Source: Thermoflexales bacterium (lineage in GTDB: Bacteria > Chloroflexota > Anaerolineae > J036 > Brachytrichaceae). Taken from it: DNA of 54,311 bases. Shown here in pieces: positions 47,488-54,311 of the stretch. Under the pieces are notes generated by a model that was given only the letters and a program-made list of their open reading frames with translations, did no database searches and was not told where the DNA came from. The DNA is taken from the NCBI GenBank assembly GCA_025056965.1, contig JANWVF010000110.1:1-54311 (forward strand), read 5' to 3'. How positions within the stretch are numbered: position 1 is the first letter of the stretch; each line of letters begins with the position of its first letter. A program made the position numbers and the translations under genes.

Positions 47488-47997
47488 ATGAATCAAGGCA
47501 AAACGCTAGGTTACATCCTGACCGGTATCGGCGCAGGCATCTTCCTGCTCGGCACGCTATGGGCGCTCGGCGGCTCGATCGAGACGCAGGGCGCGCGCAT
47601 CTTAGCGATCGGATTCGCGTTCATCATCTCTGCTCCACTGATCGGGTTCGGCATCTACACGCTGAACAGAGGCAGCCTGGAAGCAGCTGAGACGGTCCAG
47701 ATCAAGCAACAACAAAAGCTGCTCGGCTTGGTGCAGACGCAAGGTAAAGTGGATATCTCCATGGCTGCGTTGGAGCTGGGCCTTAATCGCGATCAGATGA
47801 AGCAGTTGATCTACGACCTGATCGGCAAACAGTTGTTCAGCGGCTATGTGGACTGGGACGACGGCGTGTTGTATTCTTCGGATGCCTCGAAGCTGAAAGG
47901 CGGCTCGTGCCCGAAGTGTGGCGGCCCGTTGACGCTGGCCGGCAAAGGGCTGGTGAAATGTCCTTATTGTGGCAGCGAGATCTTCACGATCTCGTAG
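47488..47997 (+). CDS. Two-helix membrane protein with winged-helix-like segment and C-terminal zinc ribbon
   Basis: A 169-residue protein. Two membrane helices (about 8-28 and 39-59) are followed by a helical segment KVDISMAALELGLNRDQMKQLI that resembles a small winged helix. A zinc ribbon follows with CPKCGG and CPYCGSEIF near 140-163. The ATG at 47488 lies 34 bases after the DUF2207 stop. Domains of this type often accompany SPFH proteins. Function unknown; probably a partner in the same membrane complex. Confidence 0.75.
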   Translation: MNQGKTLGYILTGIGAGIFLLGTLWALGGSIETQGARILAIGFAFIISAPLIGFGIYTLNRGSLEAAETVQIKQQQKLLGLVQTQGKVDISMAALELGLNRDQMKQLIYDLIGKQLFSGYVDWDDGVLYSSDASKLKGGSCPKCGGPLTLAGKGLVKCPYCGSEIFTIS

Positions 47998-48033
47998 GAG
48001 TGTCGAGCCCGTTGGGCAGATCAAGGAGACAAG

Positions 48034-48552
48034 ATGAGTGCGAACTACGACAGGATCGAAAGAGAAAGGGGGACGCTGGAGCGCATCATCGGCGCAATCC
48101 CCGGTTACAAGGGCTACAAAGAGAAGGAGATGCGCCGTGAGGCCGACCGCCTGTTGCGAGAAGCGCTGGTGCGCGACTTCACGCTGCAGCTCGATCGCAT
48201 CACGCCGATCCAGAACGCGGTGCTGGACAACATCGGCATCGAATGGATGGATGACATCGGCGCTTTGAAGACCGCGCTGCAAACCCTGATTGATCGCATT
48301 CGTCACGCGCCTCAGGGGTATGCCGGCTTCTTCGACGCCGTGCGGGTGAAGGAGGACGACCTAGACCGGATCGAGGAGTTCGACCGGCAACTCCTGGACG
48401 AGTTGGGGAAGATGCGGGCTGCGATTGACGAGCTGGAAGGCGCGACGAGCGACGCAACTGCGCTGAAAACGGCGCTGGCGAACGCCACGAAGACGGTTAA
48501 GGCGACCGCGGAGTTGTTCGCCCAGCGCAGCAAGGTGATTACGGGAATCTAA
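48034..48552 (+). CDS. Coiled-coil protein of the SPFH cassette, unknown function
   Basis: A 172-residue soluble, almost wholly helical protein. It begins YDRIERERGTLERIIGAIPGYKGYKEKEMRREADRLLRE; heptad patterns continue to the end. There is no signal or membrane helix. AGGAGAC lies shortly before the ATG. Its position between a zinc-ribbon protein and an SPFH protein, and its helical nature, recall PspA-type partners, but I see no PspA sequence signature. The stop lies inside a 15-base tandem duplication. Confidence 0.65.
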   Translation: MSANYDRIERERGTLERIIGAIPGYKGYKEKEMRREADRLLREALVRDFTLQLDRITPIQNAVLDNIGIEWMDDIGALKTALQTLIDRIRHAPQGYAGFFDAVRVKEDDLDRIEEFDRQLLDELGKMRAAIDELEGATSDATALKTALANATKTVKATAELFAQRSKVITGI

Positions 48553-48569
48553 ACTACGGGAATCTAAAC
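48540..48569 (+). repeat. Fifteen-base perfect tandem duplication at a gene end
   Basis: TACGGGAATCTAAAC occurs twice head to tail at 48540-48554 and 48555-48569. The first copy contains the stop codon of the coiled-coil gene; the second lies between that stop and the Shine-Dalgarno of the SPFH gene. It looks like a recent replication-slippage duplication. Confidence 0.85.
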
Positions 48570-48579
48570 AAGGAGAGAA

Positions 48580-49620
48580 ATGCCTCGAATCATAGATGTA
48601 ATCGAGTGGCCGGATCAGGGGCCGAACGACATCGTCAAGCGCGTCCCGGAGCAGGGCAGCGGCGACATCCGCCTCGGCTCACAGGTGATCGTGCGGGGGG
48701 CGCAGGTGGCCGTCTTCTATCGCGACGGCAAGGCGCTGGACATGTTCACCGAGGGGCGTCACACGCTCACGACGATGAACCTGCCGCTGCTGAGTAGTCT
48801 GCTTGGCCTGGCGACCAACTCTCGCACGCCGTTCCCGGCTGAAGTGTATTTTGTCACCACGAAGGAATTTGTGGATATGAAGTGGGGCACGCCCGGTGAG
48901 ATCACCGTGCCGGATGCCGTGCTTGGCATGGTGCAGTTGCGCGCTTTCGGCAACTACTCCATGCAGATCAAAGATCCGCAGCGCTTTGTCAACCAGATCG
49001 TTGGTGTTCAGGGCATCTATACCACCTCACAGATCCAGGATTACCTGCGTGGCATCTTGGTGAGTGAGATCGCCAGCGTGATGGGTGCGGTCATGAAGAC
49101 TAAGTCGCTGCTCGATCTGGCAGCGCTCCAGTCTGACCTGGGCGCAGCCATCCAGGCCAAAGCAGCGGATGACTTCGAGGCGATCGGGATTGCGCTGAGG
49201 AAGGTCTACGTCATCAATATTCAGCCCGGGGAGGAAACGGCGAAAGCGATCGCCACGCGCAGCGCGATGGGCGCGGTCGGCGCGACGTATATGCAGTATC
49301 AGGCCGGGCAGGCCATGCGCGAGGCGGCTCAGAACCAGAGTGGTGGAGGCGCCGGCATCGGCGCGGGTCTGGGCGCCGGCATCGGCCTGGGCCAGGCCAT
49401 GGCCGATGCCATCCGCCAGGGCATGCAAGCGCCGGCTCAACCTGCGTCGCAACAAGCGCCCGCCGGCGGCCCGGCGACAAATGCGCCGCTGACCAGGGCG
49501 CAGATCGAGCAGGCGCTGGTCAACCTTGATCTGCGGCTGGCCAACGGCGAGATTAGCGAGGCGACCTACAACAAGCTGCGGGAGAACCTGGAGAAGGCAC
49601 TACAGAATGCGTCGGGCTGA
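48580..49620 (+). CDS. SPFH/band-7 domain protein with C-terminal SHOCT domain
   Basis: A 346-residue SPFH family protein similar to the virion-core-like YdjI group. The SPFH domain covers about 1-230, with IIDVIEWPDQGPNDIVKRVP, GSQVIVRGAQVAVFYRDGKALD and GRHTLTTMNLPLL. A Gly/Ala-rich linker (about 250-290) leads to a SHOCT domain, LTRAQIEQALVNLDLRLANG then EISEATYNKLRENLEKAL. AAGGAGAG lies seven bases before the ATG. SPFH proteins organise membranes into ordered assemblies; SHOCT domains mediate oligomerisation. It closes the four-gene cassette. Confidence 0.87.
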   Translation: MPRIIDVIEWPDQGPNDIVKRVPEQGSGDIRLGSQVIVRGAQVAVFYRDGKALDMFTEGRHTLTTMNLPLLSSLLGLATNSRTPFPAEVYFVTTKEFVDMKWGTPGEITVPDAVLGMVQLRAFGNYSMQIKDPQRFVNQIVGVQGIYTTSQIQDYLRGILVSEIASVMGAVMKTKSLLDLAALQSDLGAAIQAKAADDFEAIGIALRKVYVINIQPGEETAKAIATRSAMGAVGATYMQYQAGQAMREAAQNQSGGGAGIGAGLGAGIGLGQAMADAIRQGMQAPAQPASQQAPAGGPATNAPLTRAQIEQALVNLDLRLANGEISEATYNKLRENLEKALQNASG

Positions 49621-49690
49621 TCGGCCGTTCAGGCTTGAGCGCATCGGCGTATAACCCGTAGCCCGGATGCGTTAGTAACCTTGCGATCCG

Positions 49691-50791
49691 ATGACGCGCA
49701 AAACTACCATGAACATCACCATAGAACCCCTGGGTCCAAACGCGCGGCGGCCGCTTGCCGAGAAGCCTGCCTTTGGCAAGACCTTCACCAACCGCATGTT
49801 CACGCAGCGATGGACTGAAGAACGCGGCTGGCACGACGCCAAGATCGGTCCGTATCAGCCTCTGGCGCTCGACCCGGCAACGGCGGTGCTTCACTATGCC
49901 CAGGAGATCTTCGAGGGCACCAAGGCCTATCGTCGCCCAGATGGGCACATCAACTTATTCCGACCGTGGGAGAACGTCGCCCGCTTCAACCGCTCTGCCG
50001 ATCGCATGGCGATGCAGAAGGTGGATCCTGAAGCTCATCTGGAAGCCATCGTCGAGCTGGTGCGGCTTGAGCATGAGTGGGTGCCGCATGGCGAAGGTGA
50101 GTCGCTCTACATTCGCCCTGTGATGATCGCGACGGACGTCAGCTTGGGCGTACACGCGAGCAAGAGCTACCTACACTACATCATTGCCAGCCCGGCCGGC
50201 CCCTACTTCTCCACCGGCTTCAAGCCGGTCTCGGTCTTCGTCTCGGACGAGTATGTGCGCGCCGTGCGCGGCGGCACCGGTGCAGCCAAGACCGGGGGCA
50301 ACTATGCCGCCAGCCTGCGCGAGAGTGAACGCGTCAAGCATCTGGGATATCACCAGGTGCTCTGGCTGGACGCGATCGAGCGCAAGTATGTCGAAGAGGT
50401 GGGCGCGATGAACATCGCGTTTGTTTACGGCGGCAACCACATCGTTACGCCGGAGCTATCGGGCAGCATTTTGGAGGGCGTCACGCGCGACTCCGTGCTG
50501 AAGCTCGCGCCGGATCTAGGCTACGCGGCGTCGGAGGCACGCTTAGCGATTGACGATGTGCTGCGCGACATCGAGTCGGGAGAGATCACCGAAGTCTTCG
50601 GCATGGGCACAGCGGCAGTCATCGCGCCGGTGGACAAGATGGGCTATCGCGGCAAAGACTATTTCGTGCGCAATGCTCCTGGTCCGGTTGCCATTCACCT
50701 CTTTAATCACCTGACCAACATCCAGTATGGTCGCATCCCCGATCCGTATGGCTGGACGCACAAGATTGAGATTGGCGTAGACGGCAGGTGA
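49691..50791 (+). CDS. ilvE: Branched-chain amino acid aminotransferase
   Basis: A 366-residue fold-type IV PLP enzyme exchanging amino groups between glutamate and Leu/Ile/Val. Key blocks are LHYAQEIFEGTKAYRRPDG, LYIRPVMIAT and the PLP lysine Lys200 in GGTGAAKTGGNYAASL. ILEGVTRDSVLKLA and EVFGMGTAAVIAPV follow. The length fits the larger eukaryote/actinobacteria-like BCAT group. ATG 49691 or the internal ATG seven codons later may start it. Its stop overlaps a GTG at 50788. Confidence 0.94.
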   Translation: MTRKTTMNITIEPLGPNARRPLAEKPAFGKTFTNRMFTQRWTEERGWHDAKIGPYQPLALDPATAVLHYAQEIFEGTKAYRRPDGHINLFRPWENVARFNRSADRMAMQKVDPEAHLEAIVELVRLEHEWVPHGEGESLYIRPVMIATDVSLGVHASKSYLHYIIASPAGPYFSTGFKPVSVFVSDEYVRAVRGGTGAAKTGGNYAASLRESERVKHLGYHQVLWLDAIERKYVEEVGAMNIAFVYGGNHIVTPELSGSILEGVTRDSVLKLAPDLGYAASEARLAIDDVLRDIESGEITEVFGMGTAAVIAPVDKMGYRGKDYFVRNAPGPVAIHLFNHLTNIQYGRIPDPYGWTHKIEIGVDGR

Positions 50792-50805
50792 GGGTCGGCC
50801 GCACA

Positions 50806-51399
50806 ATGCCGCGCTTGCTGATCGGCCTGACCGGCAACATTGCCACGGGCAAGAGTGCTGTCGCCCACATGCTGCGTGAACTCGGTGCGGTCGTGATTGA
50901 CGCCGATCGGATCGCGCGCGACGTCGTGCGCCCTGGCCAACCGACATTGGACGCAATTGTGCGCGCCTTCGGGCCGGAGGTGCTCCTGCCCAATGGTGAG
51001 CTCGATCGCCCTAAGATGGCCCGCTTAGTGTTCAGCGACCCGGATAAGCTCAAGCAGCTCGAAGCGATCGTCCACCCGGCCGTTCGCGAAGCGATGCAGC
51101 GGGAGATCCAGGCGCAGCCGGATGATGCCGTCGTCGTCATCGAGGTCATCAAGCTCTTCGAGAGTGGCTGGGCGCGTTTGTGCGACCAGGTGTGGGTGAC
51201 GCATTGTCCACCGCAGATGCAGGTGGAGCGCCTGGTGAAGTATCGCGGCTTGTCGCCGGAGGAGGCGCGCGCTCGTGTGGAGGCGCAGAATCCGCAGGCC
51301 GAGAAGCTCAGCCGGGCTGATGTCATCATTGATACATCGGGCAGCCTGGAGGAGACTCGCCGACAGGTGGTTGCTGCGTGGCAAGCCGCAAACTGCTAG
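50806..51399 (+). CDS. coaE: Dephospho-CoA kinase
   Basis: Catalyses the last step of coenzyme A synthesis, phosphorylating the 3'-hydroxyl of dephospho-CoA. From ATG 50806 the protein has 197 residues and begins MPRLLIGLTGNIATGKSAVAHML with the P-loop at about 10-17. DADRIARDVVRPGQP and VIEVIKLFESGW match the family. A GTG at 50788 overlapping the ilvE stop would add six residues and gives translational coupling, so it is also plausible. Confidence 0.93.
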   Translation: MPRLLIGLTGNIATGKSAVAHMLRELGAVVIDADRIARDVVRPGQPTLDAIVRAFGPEVLLPNGELDRPKMARLVFSDPDKLKQLEAIVHPAVREAMQREIQAQPDDAVVVIEVIKLFESGWARLCDQVWVTHCPPQMQVERLVKYRGLSPEEARARVEAQNPQAEKLSRADVIIDTSGSLEETRRQVVAAWQAANC

Positions 51400-51412
51400 A
51401 ATCCTCCCGCGT

Positions 51413-52651
51413 ATGGACTCGCTCAGCCAACCGAGCGCGGCGGCTGCGTCCACTCAGAGTGAGGTGACGCAGCTTCCCCAACCCCCGTCAGGAAAGGTCA
51501 TTACACTCGTTGACTTGGGGGTGCGCGTGGCTTTGTTCGCCGCATTCGTCGGCATGTTGCTGCGGCAAGTGGGCGCGTCTTCATTCGATGAATCGCTTTA
51601 TCCGCTGCTGGTCTATAGTCTGCCGGCAGCGGCTTATCTCCTGGCCAGTACGCCGGCGGTAGCAGCGGCGATTCGTCGCCAGGCCGAAAGTCAACCGTTG
51701 GGCATGGCGCTGCTGGCGCTGGTGCCGCTCGTTCCCGTGGTTGCGTATGCGCGCGTCGCGCTCGATGATTTTGATTGGGCGCAGCTATTGTTCGGCGGAG
51801 TGCTAATCTTCTTGCCGGCCGCGTGTGCCATCTTGAACGTGCCGCAGCTGCGCCGCGCCGATGTGTCGCTCGGCCTGGTCACGGTGGCGTTGCCGTTGCT
51901 CTTGCCGTATGTGCCGGATTCAGGCGTGCGCGCGTCGGCTGGGCCACCCGCGACGTTTGATATTGTCCTGCGGGTCGGCGCGTTCTTACTACCAGTCGCC
52001 CTGTTGGTGTTCACGACGCGCGAACAGAAGCAGCGGCTCAACTTTCTCTTCCTGTGCGCCGTAACGTCGCTCTGGTACTCCGTTCAGTTCGGGGCATTCC
52101 CGGAACTTCCGATCGCAGACCGGATAGACGTGACGTATTACCAGCTCGTGATTATTCCGGTATTCCTGTACGTGCTGGCAGTAGCGGGACGCTTCGACCG
52201 GCTGGGGATGATGTTCAACCCGACGCCACGCGGCGTGAGCATCGTGGCCACGAATCTCGTCCTTCTAGCGGCCATCGGCGTGCCCTTAGGTTTGGTCACC
52301 GGCGCCCTGACGCCGACCTTCCACGGTCCGCCACCGCTTGAGGCGGCTGCTCAGGCGCTGAGCATTTTCCTCCTGATTGCACTGCCTCAGGAAATCTTGT
52401 TTCGTGGCACTCTGCTGACCTATCTGCAAGATGCGTTACACTTAGATTTGCGGGTTGCCGGGATCGTCAGCGCTGTTCTCTTCGGCGCGGCGCAGCTCAG
52501 CAGTTCGGCGGGTGTTAGCTGGCTATTCGTCTTAGCGATCCTAACGGGTGCATTTTGTGCGCGCGTCTTCCTTGCTACGCAGAACGTCGTCGCTGCTGCC
52601 GTCGTCCATGGATTTGCGCGCTGGGTGCGGTGGTTGCTATTCGGTGGGTAA
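51413..52651 (+). CDS. CPBP-family (CAAX protease-like) intramembrane metalloprotease
   Basis: A 412-residue membrane protein with about ten helices. The C-terminal CPBP/Abi domain carries the first motif in LPQEILFRGTLLTYLQD near residue 325, where the usual first Glu of EExxxR is Gln. A following block FGAAQLSS and AAAVVHGFARW near the end supply the remaining motif residues. Related proteins process prenylated or signal peptides, or confer bacteriocin immunity. ATG 51413 starts just after coaE; a frame reaching 51275 lies inside coaE and was rejected. The long N-terminal helical part has no named domain. Confidence 0.8.
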   Translation: MDSLSQPSAAAASTQSEVTQLPQPPSGKVITLVDLGVRVALFAAFVGMLLRQVGASSFDESLYPLLVYSLPAAAYLLASTPAVAAAIRRQAESQPLGMALLALVPLVPVVAYARVALDDFDWAQLLFGGVLIFLPAACAILNVPQLRRADVSLGLVTVALPLLLPYVPDSGVRASAGPPATFDIVLRVGAFLLPVALLVFTTREQKQRLNFLFLCAVTSLWYSVQFGAFPELPIADRIDVTYYQLVIIPVFLYVLAVAGRFDRLGMMFNPTPRGVSIVATNLVLLAAIGVPLGLVTGALTPTFHGPPPLEAAAQALSIFLLIALPQEILFRGTLLTYLQDALHLDLRVAGIVSAVLFGAAQLSSSAGVSWLFVLAILTGAFCARVFLATQNVVAAAVVHGFARWVRWLLFGG

Positions 52652-52770
52652 ACGTTGAGTCTTACGGCCGCACCTGAGGCATCGTCGGGCTAGCTCGTCG
52701 TCGGTCGTGTGCATCCAGAGTGGCGCACAGATGGGTACGGCGTCTCATTCTGCCGGCGAACCCTCGAGCC

Positions 52771-54311
52771 ATGAAGCCGCAAAATATCGGTCGCTATCAA
52801 ATCAAAGCCGAGCTGAACCGCGGCGGCATGTCGGTCGTTTATCTCGCCTACGACCCGAATATCGGGCGCAATGTGGCGATCAAGGTGCTCCCGCGCAGCC
52901 TGTCCGACCAAGCCGCGGCGCGCGAGCGCTTCGTTCGCGAAGTGCGGGCCGTCGTGCAGCTCGACCACCCGGCGATTGTTCCCATCTACGACTTTGGCGA
53001 GGAGGATGGACAACCGTATATCGTCATGCGCTACATGCCCGGCGGCTCATTGGCGGATGTGCTCAGCTATGGCCGGCTGAACCTCGCCGACGCAAACCGC
53101 GTTTTGCAGCGAATGGCGCAAGCGCTGGACGCGGCACACAAACGGAAGATCATCCATCGCGACTTGAAACCGGGCAACATTCTCTTCGATAACTACGGCG
53201 AAGCTTTTCTCAGCGATTTCGGCATCGTTAAAACCTATGAGGCCGGCGCAAGCGCGCCGACCCTCACGGGCAGCGTGGTGCTCGGCACGCCGGCATACAT
53301 GAGCCCGGAGCAGGCACTTGGCAAGCGGCTGGATGAGCGGAGCGACGTGTACTCGCTCGGTGCCGTGCTGTATGAGATGCTGACCGGCATGCCTCCCTAC
53401 AAAGGACCTACCGGCATCAGCGTGGCAATGAAACATGTGATGGAGGCGCCGCCAGACTTGCGCCAGCACCGGCCGGACTTGCCCGAGGCCTGCATCGCCG
53501 TCGTACAAAAAGCGATGGCCAAGGAGCCAGATGCGCGTTTTGCTTCGGTTGTTGAGATGGCCGACGCATTCGCCGCGGCGGTAGCGAGTGCGACAAATGC
53601 AGAGCCGATGATGCCACCGCTGATCGTGCGCAGGAAACCGCGCATGACCTCCAAGGCCGCAGCCTTGTATGAGCCGTCGGATCAACCTGCCGTGACGACC
53701 GAGTTGCAGCTCGGCCAAGCCTCATTGGATAGCCGTTTCCAGCGCGCGATTGCGTATGCCGTCGTGAGCGTAGCGACGCTGTTCGCTGTCGCCGTTGCTA
53801 TATTCTTTTTTGCGATTGCCCAAAGGTCGGGGAGCGCCGCGCAGCAGACCCCCAGCGAAGCCTTGACTCGCCCGGTTGGACGTGCGACGGCCACGTCGAG
53901 TTCCATGGCGAATACGCCTGCGGCGCTCACATCGCCAACCGCACCGAGCATTTTGCCGCCGACTGACCCGCCAGTTGACCCCACGCATACTCCAACGCCT
54001 GAGGCGGTGCGCCTCCGCGTGAATCAACTCACGAATGTGCGCGCCGGCCCGGGCATTCACTTTCCCGTAATCGCTCAGATGCAGCCGGGCACCGAGTTAA
54101 GCCCCTTCTCTGTCACCCAGCAGCCGGGCGGCGAATGGTACTTGATTCGTTTGCACGACGGCCGGATTGGCTACATGTTCGCGGGGGTTCTGGAAGTGCT
54201 CAATCCCGCCGCGCTCCCGTACTTGCCAACTGTAGTCGTCGTCGTTCCTCCTACGATCACACCGGCACCGGTCACACCATCACCTACGCCAACAGCCTCT
54301 CCGACGCCGAC
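52771..54311 (+). CDS. Membrane Ser/Thr protein kinase with extracytoplasmic SH3b domain (3' end outside window)
   Basis: The open frame runs from ATG 52771 past the window end, at least 513 residues. The kinase domain (about 8-270) opens with the glycine loop LNRGGMSVVYLAYD and the lysine of VAIKVL. The catalytic loop HRDLKPGNILF, the DFG motif in LSDFGIVK, and GTPAYMSPEQ complete it. A membrane helix lies near 328-350. An extracytoplasmic part holds an SH3b domain near 413-475 (LRVNQLTNVRAGPGIHFPVIAQM) and then a Thr/Pro-rich tail. This is a Hanks-type receptor kinase layout; SH3b suggests peptidoglycan or peptide sensing. Confidence 0.92.
   Translation, partial: MKPQNIGRYQIKAELNRGGMSVVYLAYDPNIGRNVAIKVLPRSLSDQAAARERFVREVRAVVQLDHPAIVPIYDFGEEDGQPYIVMRYMPGGSLADVLSYGRLNLADANRVLQRMAQALDAAHKRKIIHRDLKPGNILFDNYGEAFLSDFGIVKTYEAGASAPTLTGSVVLGTPAYMSPEQALGKRLDERSDVYSLGAVLYEMLTGMPPYKGPTGISVAMKHVMEAPPDLRQHRPDLPEACIAVVQKAMAKEPDARFASVVEMADAFAAAVASATNAEPMMPPLIVRRKPRMTSKAAALYEPSDQPAVTTELQLGQASLDSRFQRAIAYAVVSVATLFAVAVAIFFFAIAQRSGSAAQQTPSEALTRPVGRATATSSSMANTPAALTSPTAPSILPPTDPPVDPTHTPTPEAVRLRVNQLTNVRAGPGIHFPVIAQMQPGTELSPFSVTQQPGGEWYLIRLHDGRIGYMFAGVLEVLNPAALPYLPTVVVVVPPTITPAPVTPSPTPTASPTP

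Overview
The window reads as a GC-rich bacterial chromosome segment of about 54 kb with no rRNA, tRNA, CRISPR array, transposase or phage genes that I can recognise. The best taxonomic guess is Chloroflexota (Anaerolineae-like). This rests on gene style only: a WD40-repeat lipoprotein, a Ser/Thr kinase with an SH3b domain and a Thr/Pro-rich tail, DUF2207 and SPFH proteins, and a B12-importer locus with a long-form BtuF. It would need marker-gene placement. Most genes carry clear Shine-Dalgarno sites, and two carry textbook riboswitches.

Layout. (1) 1-8615: a truncated unknown gene, an unknown protein, nuoN standing alone, a second unknown protein distantly resembling the first, a CNNM/HlyC-CorC membrane protein, a glucose/sorbosone dehydrogenase-like exported protein and a WD40 lipoprotein. 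(2) 8827-28659: a 19-kb, single-direction cobalamin locus. It opens with an extended -10 promoter, a cobalamin riboswitch and a terminator. Then come btuF1 (interrupted by an in-frame amber codon), a FAS1 protein, btuF2, btuC, btuD, a degenerate ABC ATPase, cobB/cbiA, cbiZ, cobA, an unusual cobN with an N-terminal [2Fe-2S] domain, cbiMNQO, cbiB, cobD and cbiP. Together these import corrinoids and cobalt, adenosylate the corrinoid, open salvaged cobinamide with CbiZ, and rebuild the aminopropanol arm. Ring-contraction/methylation genes, cobS/cobT chelatase partners and nucleotide-loop genes are not in the window. (3) 28649-30800 (minus): metK then bioY, behind a SAM-I riboswitch with a strong intrinsic terminator. 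(4) 30937-37631 (plus): a DUF457 membrane protein, a glycosyltransferase, a methyltransferase, a small membrane protein, an RlmI-type rRNA methyltransferase, DgkA and a GH29 fucosidase, with an SCP2-like gene on the minus strand.

(5) 37796-45227 (minus): a complete branched-chain-type ABC importer (livG, livF, livH, livM, livJ) followed by a glutamine-synthetase-like ligase and an amidohydrolase. That pair matches the two halves of fungal FluG-type proteins. (6) 45537-49620 (plus): a four-gene cassette of DUF2207 protein, zinc-ribbon membrane protein, coiled-coil protein and SPFH-SHOCT protein, which looks like a membrane-organisation or envelope-stress module. (7) 49691-54311: ilvE, coaE, a CPBP-family membrane protease and a Ser/Thr kinase that runs off the end.

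The points most worth a second look are: the amber codon in btuF1 with its intact conserved tail; the mini-ORF with a perfect Shine-Dalgarno between the cobalamin aptamer and its terminator; the ABC ATPase whose Walker B glutamate is a histidine; the CobN fusion; the FluG-like split pair next to an importer; and the SPFH/DUF2207 cassette.
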